Below, piece after piece: positions 1 through 6,630 of a stretch of DNA of 39,549 nucleotides. Made by a program: the position numbers and the translations under genes. This stretch comes from a virus. The notes beneath the pieces are model-generated. The model searched no databases and had not been told where the DNA came from. It saw only the letters and a list, made by a program, of their open reading frames with translations. Position 1 is the first letter of the stretch. Each line of letters starts with the position of its first letter. Location: positions 1 through 39,549 of IMG/VR virus record IMGVR_UViG_3300036761_001737; one strand, given 5' to 3'.

Positions 1-152
1 GGCATTGGTGTATTGGTTTTTTTCTTTGCATCGCCACAACATCATAGCTACATCGGACTCCTGGGCGACGAAGGAACTATCACGTATGTCATCGTAATTA
101 GGTTCCCGGTCGTTTGGGGTCTTTTTCATGTGGCAGGCCAAAAATATAACCA
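1..152. repeat. Terminal overlap of circular genome, copy 1
   Basis: Bases 1-152 are the same as 39398-39549 except C127 versus A39524. The overlap lies inside the helicase gene and keeps its frame, so the window is a circular or circularly permuted molecule read slightly more than once. The mismatch changes helicase residue 173 from Met to Ile. Confidence 0.95.
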
Positions 153-645
153 CCTCATGCCTGATGGCCAACTGTTTCAGCCCTCGTATGACTGCGCCTA
201 TTTCCAGGCTGGTATTTTTCATCCGGCCCAGGTCGAGCAGGTAATGCAGATGGTCTATAAATACGGCCTTAACCGACGTTTTGTCCTTTGCAGCCTTGAT
301 GCATTCACCTATCCACGGCAGGGAATGTCCCTGTAACTCTTCCGGGAGGTAGAATAGGGGTAATTTGGGAAACCGGTTGAATAGTTGTCTTGGTGGTAGC
401 TCGTAGGTGAACCATAGACTATAAATTTCGCTTTCCTCAAGGAAATTATTTGTAAGGGTTTGGAAAAAAAGGCTTTTACCGTGCTTTGTGGGACCGGATA
501 ATACTATCAACTCCCCTACCTCAAATCCATCCAAGGCAAGATCGAGGCTTGGAATAAACGATCTCAGTTTTAGAGTTTGGTCTTCGTCCTGGGTTTGTAG
601 CCGGTTGCGATATTCGTAGCTGGATATTATTAGGGGGTTTGCCAT
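1..645 (-). CDS. DnaB/RecA-type replicative helicase, N-terminal part (continues at 39278-39549)
   Basis: ATP-driven ring helicase core that would unwind DNA at the fork. The start ATG is at 645, preceded by AGGAAGGAG and overlapping the upstream gene by 16 bases. The reading frame is open to base 1 and continues without a break at the other window end, giving 254 aa on the circle. A Walker A motif, GPTKHGKS, lies at residues 51-58, and a Walker B-like stretch (AVFIDHLHYL) follows about 80 residues later. Bacterial DnaB is roughly 450 aa; only the RecA-like core is present and the N-terminal primase-interaction domain is missing, as in many phage SF4 helicases. It follows a DUF1376 initiator, so the pair probably starts replication and recruits host polymerase. 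DnaB versus other RecA-fold ATPase is not settled by sequence alone. Confidence 0.85.
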   Translation of the reverse strand, partial: MANPLIISSYEYRNRLQTQDEDQTLKLRSFIPSLDLALDGFEVGELIVLSGPTKHGKSLFFQTLTNNFLEESEIYSLWFTYELPPRQLFNRFPKLPLFYLPEELQGHSLPWIGECIKAAKDKTSVKAVFIDHLHYLLDLGRMKNTSLEIGAVIRGLKQLAIRHEVVIFLACHMKKTPNDREPNYDDIRDSSFVAQESDVAMMLWRCKEKNQYTNA

Positions 646-1322
646 TTGGTATTATCTCCTTCCTGGGTTGTGGGGTTGTCGTCTTCCCAGCCCTTAGCTG
701 CCAGCCACGTGGCCGGGTATGGTATGTACTGGCCGTTGTTTTTTTGCCAATCCGGGGATTGTTTGGCTTTTTGGATTGAGGTTAGCATTGTTTGTAATAG
801 AGTTTGATCGGGTTTCAGTTTTGCCCATGCTTTTTCAGCCTGGCCTTTACTTTTTTTTCTGGGATATGCTTGCCAAAATTGAGCGAATAGCTCAAGGGTT
901 TTTTCTTTTGATGAAGATGAAGATGAAGATGGTGATGGTAAGGGTTGACCGCCGGGTTGACCCACGGGTTGACCGCCGGGTTGTTGTTTAGTCTGTCTTG
1001 CCTCCACCCCTAATTTTGATTTAATTTGTTGATTCTCAATAAACTTTCTTCTTTTTTGCAATTCGATTTCGGCCCGATGGTTGTAAATCCGGCCATTTTC
1101 TTCTTTAAAAAACCTTTCGACTATTAAAATCACCGCTTTTTGCTCATCTTGGGTAAATGCCCGGCATATACGATACAACCGGGTTCGGTCGGCGGGCATA
1201 TTGCCATCGGAGACGAAATAATGATCCAATAGCCGCCTATAAGCGCCATCTTCCAGCATAGACAAGTCCGGCGTATCACGCAGATAGTCCCCAGGATACC
1301 ACGGATAATATGGATCACCCAT
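630..1322 (-). CDS. DUF1376 phage replication initiation protein
   Basis: 230-aa protein, probably the origin-binding or helicase-loading initiator. The N-terminus (residues 5-75) has the DUF1376 pattern: WYPGDYLRDT, LSMLEDGAYRRLLDHYF and a later VERFF. A low-complexity linker follows (Gln/Gly/Pro repeats, then seven Ser). The C-terminal part, FWQAYPRKKSKGQAEKAW through YIPYPATWLAAKGWEDD, is typical of phage O-like replication proteins. The start ATG at 1322 has AAGGA upstream. It overlaps the helicase start by 16 bases, the usual initiator-helicase pairing. Function is inferred from the family and the neighbour. Confidence 0.85.
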   Translation of the reverse strand: MGDPYYPWYPGDYLRDTPDLSMLEDGAYRRLLDHYFVSDGNMPADRTRLYRICRAFTQDEQKAVILIVERFFKEENGRIYNHRAEIELQKRRKFIENQQIKSKLGVEARQTKQQPGGQPVGQPGGQPLPSPSSSSSSSKEKTLELFAQFWQAYPRKKSKGQAEKAWAKLKPDQTLLQTMLTSIQKAKQSPDWQKNNGQYIPYPATWLAAKGWEDDNPTTQEGDNTKWQTP

Positions 1323-1334
1323 ACAGACAGATCC

Positions 1335-1454
1335 TTATTCTGACCAGATTTTTATTACACGGTCAAATTCAACGGACGCGGAATCACCATTGATATGGAC
1401 AGCTTCGAGCAGACGTCCATGTATGGTATCCAGTGTTTCTGTTTTTTCAGACAT
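1335..1454 (-). CDS. 39-aa hypothetical protein, first gene of leftward operon
   Basis: Short ORF beginning MSEKTETLDTIHGRLL, with AGAAAGGAAAATA directly before its ATG. It ends 12 bases before the DUF1376 start and is the first gene after the leftward promoter. It is acidic and probably helical. No family recognised. The ribosome site and tight spacing argue that it is translated. Confidence 0.5.
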   Translation of the reverse strand: MSEKTETLDTIHGRLLEAVHINGDSASVEFDRVIKIWSE

Positions 1455-1602
1455 TATTTTCCTTTCTGGGACTTTTCCGGGGGATGTTGAAATAGGGCGA
1501 CCGGCAGCGAGGACACATAACGGGAGATATGACGCGGGCCTGCCAGGTATATTTGCATCTGAGGCATGTTATAATTTTTGGTTGTGGTTTCATCACATCT
1601 AT

Positions 1603-1631
1603 TGTATATAATAGTAGGACACGCATGTCAA
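1603..1631 (-). promoter_or_regulatory. Leftward sigma70 promoter (TTGACA-17-TATACA)
   Basis: On the minus strand a perfect -35 TTGACA (1631-1626) is followed by a 17-base spacer and TATACA (1608-1603). It would start the transcript of the 39-aa ORF, the DUF1376 initiator and the helicase. The nearest operator-like copy lies 44 bases upstream. Confidence 0.7.
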
Positions 1632-1674
1632 CAAAAATCTCAGCCTAATGGCCGACGCCCGCAAAAAGGTTGGA

Positions 1675-1802
1675 GTATAAAAATTAATACCGACTATCTA
1701 TAACCCATTGAAATCAGGGTATTATTTTTTGTACTTTGGCATTTTCCCGGAAACCATAATAATATTATATAGTTAGGTCATTTTGAGTATTAATTTTTGT
1801 AC
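1675..1802. promoter_or_regulatory. Three copies of a 16-bp operator-like motif
   Basis: Consensus GTATTAWTTTTTRTAC occurs at 1675-1690 (inverted), 1719-1734 and 1787-1802. Each copy is an imperfect inverted repeat of a GTAYWAA-type half site, as expected for a dimeric repressor. The copies lie between the leftward promoter and the first rightward gene. A possible binder is the XRE protein at 6445-6630; that link is inference. Confidence 0.6.
1736..1765 (+). promoter_or_regulatory. Possible rightward early promoter (weak)
   Basis: TTGGCA at 1736-1741 is followed after 18 bases by TAATAT at 1760-1765. The second operator copy ends two bases upstream of this -35 and the third lies about 20 bases after the -10, so a repressor there could control it. 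The match to consensus is modest. Confidence 0.35.
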
Positions 1803-1981
1803 CCAAACCAAGGCTCCGATAGCGCAATATGCGCCCTGCTCAAGCGCAAGCATAATTTTTCTTGCCTTACTCCCACGTGGTTTTGCGGGGGTTATGGCTA
1901 AACTTTTTTGGGGTAAATGGTGAGTTTGGCACGGCGGTTGCTTATACAATAGGCGAGCAAAAAAAACAGGAGGGCAAAAAA

Positions 1982-2275
1982 ATGAGAGAAAAAATAGAAA
2001 TCATCGTAACCAGGCATCCGGGCCTGGTGGAATATCTCCGCGAGATTGGACTCGCGGACGAAAGTACTCAGGTTGTGGCACATGCCACGCCTGAGGTGGT
2101 GAAGGGGAGGCATGTTTGCGGCGTGCTTCCTCACTCGCTGTCTTGTCTGACGGCGAGTTTCACAGAAATTCCCCTCACCCTCCCCCAGGAGTTGCGGGGG
2201 GCTGAACTATCCCTGGCTCAGGTCAGGGAATTTGCCGGAAGCCCGGTAACGTACCGGGTGGAGGTGGTGACATGA
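1982..2275 (+). CDS. Csx16-like protein (Cas_VVA1548 family), putative type III CRISPR antagonist
   Basis: 97-aa protein, first gene of the rightward early operon. AGGAGG ahead of the ATG at 1982 fixes the start; an upstream ATG at 1862 lacks such a site. It shows the Csx16/VVA1548 pattern nearly end to end: IVTRHPG at residues 8-14, GVLPHSL at 47-53 and IPLTLPQELRGAELS at 63-77. As I recall, Csx16 has recently been grouped with type III CRISPR ancillary proteins that bind or cleave cyclic oligoadenylates (ring nucleases). There is no cas gene here, so in a phage it would most simply switch off cOA signalling, as the unrelated viral ring nuclease AcrIII-1 does. The family call is strong; the anti-CRISPR role is inference. 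It overlaps the next gene by ATGA. Confidence 0.8.
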   Translation: MREKIEIIVTRHPGLVEYLREIGLADESTQVVAHATPEVVKGRHVCGVLPHSLSCLTASFTEIPLTLPQELRGAELSLAQVREFAGSPVTYRVEVVT

Positions 2276-2793
2276 GGGCCGACGATATTTATATCCCGGG
2301 CGATATAGCCCGGAAACACGGGGTTGACTGCCCCGGAGACTATCTGACTGTGGATGCAGATAGTCTGATGGCCCGATCGCTCACAGATGGCGATCGTTTC
2401 GGGATAAAACAGGGAGAGCCGATCCAGCTCTCCCGGAACCTCCTGGATATGCTATTCCAGGAAAAAACCCTCCGGGACGAGGAGAGAGCTCGGAGGGAGG
2501 CTGAGGCCGCGGCTCGTCTCGCAGCGGCCAGGGCACGGGTATGCCCTCACTGCGGACAGCCCGGATGTGGGGGGGCGTGCATGGAGGGGAGCGACGAGCC
2601 CGAATATCCGTTCTCCTGCTCGATCTGCGGGGCGGGGTATGTGTCAGCCCGGCCCGCAATAGCCGGGGCATATATATGCCCCAAATGTAATCCGGGGACC
2701 GCAACCTGCGGCCTCTGCGGGCGGACAACCCGCATGGATTATTACGTGGTGGAGGGGTTGCCCCTTTGCTCTCGATGCGCCAGGAAGCTATAG
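2272..2793 (+). CDS. Multi-zinc-ribbon hypothetical protein
   Basis: 173 aa, translationally coupled to the Csx16-like gene through an ATGA overlap. The first 75 residues look globular. An Ala/Arg/Glu-rich helix (about 75-88) leads into a Cys-rich half with CPHC, CSIC, CPKC, CGLC and CSRC pairs, enough for two or three zinc ribbons. Known relatives are not recognised. Zinc ribbons of this kind bind nucleic acid or protein. The coupling suggests that it works with, or at the same time as, the Csx16-like product. Confidence 0.75.
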   Translation: MRADDIYIPGDIARKHGVDCPGDYLTVDADSLMARSLTDGDRFGIKQGEPIQLSRNLLDMLFQEKTLRDEERARREAEAAARLAAARARVCPHCGQPGCGGACMEGSDEPEYPFSCSICGAGYVSARPAIAGAYICPKCNPGTATCGLCGRTTRMDYYVVEGLPLCSRCARKL

Positions 2794-2850
2794 GTCGCAG
2801 AGAAGTAGCACAGTTGCCCCGGCGGTCGCAATCCCCTCATCATCGGGTCA

Positions 2851-2994
2851 ATGGTTCCTTCAATGACGAAAGAAGAGTATGATAAGTTAGGCTCGCCACG
2901 AATTACCGGGGCTCACAGGAGAGTGCCTAATAGCTCCAGCGGCCAGCAGGCCAGAGTCGAGAGAGCAGGGACCCCGCCGAACCCGGAAAATTGA
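2851..2994 (+). CDS. Doubtful 47-aa ORF
   Basis: An open frame starting MVPSMTKEEYDKLG sits in the 238-base gap before the RadC-like gene. The N-terminus reads like a real protein (TKEEYDKLGSPRITG), but neither ATG (2851 or 2863) has a good ribosome site and the end is Pro/Gly/Ser-rich. It could be a remnant or untranslated leader. Confidence 0.3.
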   Translation: MVPSMTKEEYDKLGSPRITGAHRRVPNSSSGQQARVERAGTPPNPEN

Positions 2995-3031
2995 GCGGGC
3001 TTCCTAAATCAAAACAAAACCAGGAGGGCGA

Positions 3032-3484
3032 ATGAACACCTACAAGGTCAACGTGTACAAACTCCACATAGTAAGGGATTCGGATGTTACGGTTATCACC
3101 CCGCAACATAACCTTTCCACGCCCGCGGCGGCGGCGGATATAATCCGGTCATACCTGGCCGGATCCGACCGGGAGCATTTCGTCGTGGTAATGATGTCCA
3201 CAAAAAACCAAGTAATCGGACTGAACACAGTCTCAGTAGGACACCTTTCCGGTGCCCTGGTCCATCCCAGAGAAGTGTTCAAGGCGGCAATAATTGCCAA
3301 TGCTCATAGCATAATTATTGCCCATAACCATCCATCGGGAGATCCTCATCCTTCTCAAGAGGATGCCAATATTACAGACATAATCCAAAAAGCCGGAGAA
3401 TTATTACAGATCCGGCTACTGGATCATATAATCATTGGGGAGAATGACTATTATTCTTTTAAGAACGACGGGAAACTAGACTAA
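3032..3484 (+). CDS. RadC-like JAB/MPN metalloprotein
   Basis: 150 aa, close to the RadC domain length. It has the complete JAMM signature: Glu81 (PREVF), then H98-x-H100-x7-S108-x2-D111 in AHNHPSGDPHPSQED. This coordinates a metal in MPN+ proteins. Despite the name, RadC-family proteins have no settled role in repair; mobile-element versions are often near anti-restriction or recombination genes. AGGAGG lies before the ATG at 3032. All metal ligands are intact, so it is probably active as a hydrolase; the substrate is unknown. Confidence 0.85.
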   Translation: MNTYKVNVYKLHIVRDSDVTVITPQHNLSTPAAAADIIRSYLAGSDREHFVVVMMSTKNQVIGLNTVSVGHLSGALVHPREVFKAAIIANAHSIIIAHNHPSGDPHPSQEDANITDIIQKAGELLQIRLLDHIIIGENDYYSFKNDGKLD

Positions 3485-3504
3485 AAACAAGGAGGATTAA
3501 AATC

Positions 3505-3588
3505 ATGATGTTTATTTTTGGGTTTGTTATCGGAGTTATATGCACAGTATTGTTTTCCCTGGCCGTTACAAAAAATTATCCCGATTAG
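3505..3588 (+). CDS. 27-aa single-pass membrane peptide
   Basis: Begins MMFIFGFVIGVICTVLF and is almost entirely one hydrophobic helix with a short polar tail (TKNYPD). AAGGAGGATT precedes the ATG at 3505, and its stop codon lies within the next gene's AGGAGG. Such phage micropeptides often act at the inner membrane; no family can be assigned. Confidence 0.6.
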   Translation: MMFIFGFVIGVICTVLFSLAVTKNYPD

Positions 3589-3598
3589 GAGGAAATCA

Positions 3599-3835
3599 AT
3601 GTACAAAATTAAATGTGCCTGGTGCAGAGAGACACTCTGCACCGAAGAAGAAAAAAAGAGGGAGATATTAAAGAACTGCCTTCGAAGTTTTTACAGGAAC
3701 CGGCACGGAAACCATAATATATATAAGAAAACGAAAAAGAGACCAATACCGATGACCTCAAACCACGGAAGATATTGTCAGATAATCCGAGGGTATATAG
3801 CCAAGCTAAGAAATATCAAAACCACAGGCCGATAA
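3599..3835 (+). CDS. 78-aa basic protein with CxxC motif
   Basis: Starts MYKIKCAWCRETLC with AGGAGG immediately upstream. The N-terminal CAWC plus Cys14 resembles half a zinc finger; the rest is rich in Lys, Arg and His, suggesting nucleic-acid binding. No partner or family recognised. Confidence 0.6.
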   Translation: MYKIKCAWCRETLCTEEEKKREILKNCLRSFYRNRHGNHNIYKKTKKRPIPMTSNHGRYCQIIRGYIAKLRNIKTTGR

Positions 3836-3860
3836 TAATCGGGTTGTGGGAGGAGGCAAA

Positions 3861-4142
3861 ATGATGATGGATGTACGACAGAAAATCTGGGCTGGAATTG
3901 CAGACATGCTGGCCGGGCATAATACCAATGATGACAAACGATTTCGGCGCGGCCAGGATATTGTCAAGCTGGCGTTGGATACTATACCATCTCCCTGGAT
4001 TGATCCCGATCTATTGTGGGAGTTGCACCAGGCGGGGGTTGAAATGTGTGAGACCGCAATACCGGAACTGGACGTCAGAGCTTTTTTGCAGGTCAGAGAA
4101 CGTTTCCAGATCGCGCTCAGTAAAATCAGAGGAGAACAATAA
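3861..4142 (+). CDS. 93-aa hypothetical protein
   Basis: The start is chosen at the first of three ATG-type codons because GGAGGAGG lies 3-10 bases upstream. The protein (MMMDVRQKIWAGIADMLAG...) is mostly helical with no cysteine motif or membrane segment. It overlaps the next gene by one base (TAATG), so translation is coupled. No family recognised. Confidence 0.65.
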   Translation: MMMDVRQKIWAGIADMLAGHNTNDDKRFRRGQDIVKLALDTIPSPWIDPDLLWELHQAGVEMCETAIPELDVRAFLQVRERFQIALSKIRGEQ

Positions 4143-4405
4143 TGCCAAAAATAGTTGATGCAAAAAAGATCGCAGACAGGATTATAACCAAACACAAACA
4201 AGCCGTTACAGCCGCACGCAGCGGAGAGCAATCTGACACATGGAAAAGGGTGGACGAGGGCATGACGTGTATGGCCGAAGTGTTCCGCATTTCCGGCCAG
4301 ATACTGCGGCTGTTTACAATCCGGCTGTTCATGTCCGCGCTGAGGGCTGTCCACGCGGGAATCACTACCTTTTTTATGGAAATGGGGAGGGATTTGGACC
4401 TATGA
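4142..4405 (+). CDS. 87-aa hypothetical protein
   Basis: Begins MPKIVDAKKIADRIITKHKQ; helical, with a charged first half and a hydrophobic segment (FRISGQILRLFTIRLFMSAL, about residues 48-67). Coupled at both ends: TAATG with the previous gene and ATGA with the next. The middle segment could be amphipathic or membrane-associated. Function unknown. Confidence 0.6.
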   Translation: MPKIVDAKKIADRIITKHKQAVTAARSGEQSDTWKRVDEGMTCMAEVFRISGQILRLFTIRLFMSALRAVHAGITTFFMEMGRDLDL

Positions 4406-5064
4406 AATTATACAAACTTACCGACAAAAACGACCAGACCCACGGCGGCTGTCAATGGGGAGAAAACGTAACCATAAAAACCAGCGGAAAAGGCCCGCTG
4501 TGCGGCCCCGGGTGGACACATTGGTATGCCCACCCGTTACTCGCAGTTCTCCTGAATCCTATCCACGGGTGTTTTGACCTGGAAATAGCCCATTTATGGG
4601 AGGGAGAGGGGGATATTGGGGAAACCGATCGCGGTCTAAAGGTAGGGTGCGCATCCGGAACTACCCTGACACGTGTCCCCTTGCCGGTAGTCACACTGGA
4701 ACAGCGCGTTACGTTCGCGATTTTGTGCGCGCTGGAGGTCTATCAGGTCCCTGAATTCGTGGCCTGGGCCGAAAAATGGCTAAAAAATAAGGATCGGGCT
4801 GCTGAGGCTGCTGCTTGGGCTGCTGAGGCTGCTGCTGGGGCTGCTTGGGTTGCTGCTGGGGCTGCTACTGGGGCTGCTTGGGTTGCTGCTGGGGCTGCTT
4901 GGGCTGCTGAGGCTGCTGCTTGGGCTGCTGGGGCTGCTGCTGGGGCTGCTTGGGTTGCTGCCAAGGCTGCTGCCAGGGCTGCTGAGGCTGCTGCTTGGGC
5001 TGCTGAAATTGATTTAATACATTTAGCCGTAAAAGCCGTTGATTATCCAATGGAGGAGCTATGA
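4402..5064 (+). CDS. Phage DUF7666-like protein with alanine/tryptophan repeat tail
   Basis: 220 aa. Residues 1-130 match a small domain common in phage early regions (KLTDKN..T.GG.QWGENV, GPGWTHWYAHPLLAVLLNPIHG, ILCALEVY) whose function is unknown. Residues 133-201 are an Ala-rich run built of AAEAAAWAA and AAGAAWVAA units, ending in a short C-terminal helix. The ATG at 4402 overlaps the previous stop (ATGA) and has GGGAGGGA upstream. The repeat would form a long helix with Trp on one side, perhaps for membrane or self-association. Family placement is from memory. Confidence 0.75.
   Translation: MKLYKLTDKNDQTHGGCQWGENVTIKTSGKGPLCGPGWTHWYAHPLLAVLLNPIHGCFDLEIAHLWEGEGDIGETDRGLKVGCASGTTLTRVPLPVVTLEQRVTFAILCALEVYQVPEFVAWAEKWLKNKDRAAEAAAWAAEAAAGAAWVAAGAATGAAWVAAGAAWAAEAAAWAAGAAAGAAWVAAKAAARAAEAAAWAAEIDLIHLAVKAVDYPMEEL
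4798..5004 (+). repeat. GCT-rich microsatellite-like coding repeat
   Basis: Near-perfect units of the form GCTGCTGGGGCTGCTTGG and GCTGAGGCTGCTGCTTGG, all in one frame, encode the Ala/Trp tail of the protein at 4402. Almost only GCT is used for Ala, so the tract probably grew recently by slippage or unequal recombination and may vary in length between isolates. Confidence 0.9.
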
Positions 5065-5582
5065 AACTATACGACGCCCAGGCCATAGCCGAGCGAGTAA
5101 GAGACGAATTAGTTCCATGCTGCGACCCGGATCGGTGTTGCATAGCCGGGTCAATTCGCAGAAAAAGGCCAGACGTAGGAGACATTGAACTTGTCGTAAT
5201 CCCTAAAACAATCCCTAGCGGGATGTTCCGGGATATGGCTGAACGGGAACCAGGTTTTATTCGTGTCGTAAATCGGTGGTTTGCCGTGAAAGGCAACGCC
5301 ATGACAGGCCGATATACTCAGCGAGTATTGCCGGAAGGCATTAAATTAGATTTGTTTATGGCCACACCTGATAATTTTGGATTGCTGATGGCCATCCGTA
5401 CTGGCAGTGCGGAATATAGTCACCAGGTATTGGCCAAGGGCTGGAGACGCCTGGGCTATGAATCCAAGGGCGGCATCCTCTGGAAAGACGGGCAGCCAAC
5501 CTATATCCGCACAGAACAGGAATTGTTTGATTTGCTCGGCATACTTTGGTTAGAACCAGAATTAAGGGAGATTAAAAAGTGA
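5061..5582 (+). CDS. Minimal DNA polymerase X/beta-type nucleotidyltransferase
   Basis: 173 aa with the Pol beta superfamily palm signature: AGSIRRKRP (29-37), GDIELVV (40-46, candidate metal ligands D41 and E43) and KLDLFM (third acidic residue D97), followed by the thumb-like NFGLLMAIRTGSAEYS. Bacterial PolX is over 500 aa with an 8-kDa domain and a PHP exonuclease; both are absent. It may fill gaps, add nucleotides to ends or modify another molecule. The DxE in place of the usual DxD is notable. Coupled to the previous gene by ATGA. Confidence 0.75.
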   Translation: MKLYDAQAIAERVRDELVPCCDPDRCCIAGSIRRKRPDVGDIELVVIPKTIPSGMFRDMAEREPGFIRVVNRWFAVKGNAMTGRYTQRVLPEGIKLDLFMATPDNFGLLMAIRTGSAEYSHQVLAKGWRRLGYESKGGILWKDGQPTYIRTEQELFDLLGILWLEPELREIKK

Positions 5583-5633
5583 AAAGAAAAAAAGTTATTT
5601 GCTTCCTTAAACGCATTGAAGAAGGGGGAGAAA

Positions 5634-6158
5634 ATGCTTGATGATCCGTTCCTTTGTTTGCTGCATAATTGTACCCTCAGCCGCGCCGCTTGCGAGAAAC
5701 GGCGCAATATCGACACGGTAACAACCTGGGCTACGAGATTGCAGATATATTGCAATCTATGCCGCAACCCGGAAATAACTCCGCAGGAACAACCCTCACG
5801 GTTAAGATTAGATATAGCGACGAGACGCAAAAAAACAACGACCCAATCCAGGGGGAAATATCATGTAACAAATCCTATGTTGACCTGCTGGAAATGCCGG
5901 AAAAAATATCCACGGGAGATTATGATAAAACAAAAATCTGGCAATAACCATATCTGCCCTGACTGCGACGCGCAAATTCGGAAACGCAAAAAGCCCGCTG
6001 ACTATGATGGTCTGGCAGAATGGAAATGCGCGAAATGCGGACATGACAGAACCCGTGAAGAATATTATCGGTCCGATTTGCAGACATGCAAAAGGTGTAG
6101 AAGCATGATGGCAAATAGATGGCAAAAAGAAAAAAGAAAAAAGAATAATAATTCTTGA
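5634..6158 (+). CDS. Cys-rich zinc-binding protein
   Basis: 174 aa; the start is chosen at 5634 because GGGGGAG lies 5 bases before the ATG. Cysteine pairs fall in three groups: CNLC near residue 65, CWKC with CPDC, and CAKC with CKRC in the C-terminal half, then a Lys/Arg-rich tail. It resembles tandem zinc ribbons of phage DNA- or RNA-binding proteins. The C-terminal half looks like a separate module, so a fusion is possible. No specific function assigned. Confidence 0.65.
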   Translation: MLDDPFLCLLHNCTLSRAACEKRRNIDTVTTWATRLQIYCNLCRNPEITPQEQPSRLRLDIATRRKKTTTQSRGKYHVTNPMLTCWKCRKKYPREIMIKQKSGNNHICPDCDAQIRKRKKPADYDGLAEWKCAKCGHDRTREEYYRSDLQTCKRCRSMMANRWQKEKRKKNNNS

Positions 6159-6183
6159 CAACGCAACACATGGTGGATATAAT
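6155..6183 (+). promoter_or_regulatory. Perfect consensus sigma70 promoter
   Basis: TTGACA (6155-6160), a 17-base spacer, then TATAAT (6178-6183). This exact -35/spacer/-10 match should give strong factor-independent transcription starting near 6190, ahead of the gene at 6207. The -35 begins inside the stop region of the previous gene. Confidence 0.85.
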
Positions 6184-6206
6184 GAGAGACACCCGGGAGA
6201 TAAATA

Positions 6207-6461
6207 ATGGCGATAGTATTTGACTCAGTGAGCATCAAAGGGTTACGGTTAGCTCATTTCGAGCAGCTACAAGCTTATCTTGATTGGGTGGAAGCGATCG
6301 GCGAGCGCTATGGTCAGGGCATATATGGAAACAATCCTAAACAATTTGGGAAACGACACGCGGAGCTTGCAGAATGGCTTGCAGGCATCCTAGAATATGC
6401 TGCAAGTCCGGACGTGATTATACCCATACAGAGGAAGATAAAAAATGAACGCGAAACTTAA
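6207..6461 (+). CDS. 84-aa hypothetical protein
   Basis: First gene after the consensus promoter, with GGGAGATAAATA before its ATG. The protein (MAIVFDSVSIKGLRLAHFEQ...) is mixed helical and soluble. It overlaps the XRE gene by 17 bases. Its position suggests a co-regulated partner of that regulator; no family recognised. Confidence 0.65.
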   Translation: MAIVFDSVSIKGLRLAHFEQLQAYLDWVEAIGERYGQGIYGNNPKQFGKRHAELAEWLAGILEYAASPDVIIPIQRKIKNERET

Positions 6462-6630
6462 AATCGCCATTATTACATCCGGTAAACACCAGTACGAAAT
6501 TGCCTCCCTGGCCGGGATGTCGGAAAACTATCTGACGCAGATAGTCACGGGTAGAATCAAGCCCAGTAAAAATGAACAAAAGAAACTTGAGAAAATTCTC
6601 AAAACCAAGGAAATATTCGATGATTTATGA
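6445..6630 (+). CDS. XRE/Cro-like HTH regulator
   Basis: 61 aa, the size of Cro-type proteins. A helix-turn-helix lies at about residues 16-36 (QYEIASLAGMSENYLTQIVTG), followed by RIKPSKNEQKKLEKIL, the usual XRE ending. No dimerisation or peptidase domain is attached. Being read from the strongest promoter in the window, it is a good candidate to bind the three operators at 1675-1802, though that is inference. Confidence 0.75.
   Translation: MNAKLKIAIITSGKHQYEIASLAGMSENYLTQIVTGRIKPSKNEQKKLEKILKTKEIFDDL

Larger units (their letters stand above)
1455..1981. other. Divergent intergenic control region
   Basis: About 530 bases separate the leftward and rightward operons, with no convincing gene. 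It contains a leftward sigma70-like promoter, three copies of a 16-bp motif and AT-rich stretches around 1758-1772. Its position matches the early regulatory region of lambdoid and P22-like phages; it may also hold the replication origin, but nothing seen proves that. Confidence 0.7.

Noticed and set aside
719-991. 90-codon plus-strand frame inside the DUF1376 gene
   Set aside because: Antisense to a conserved protein; Met/Lys and Val/Asp runs come from the Ser and Gln/Gly repeats.
4743-5302. Minus-strand frames rich in Ala or Gln opposite the GCT repeat
   Set aside because: They arise from the reverse of the codon repeat in the gene at 4402.
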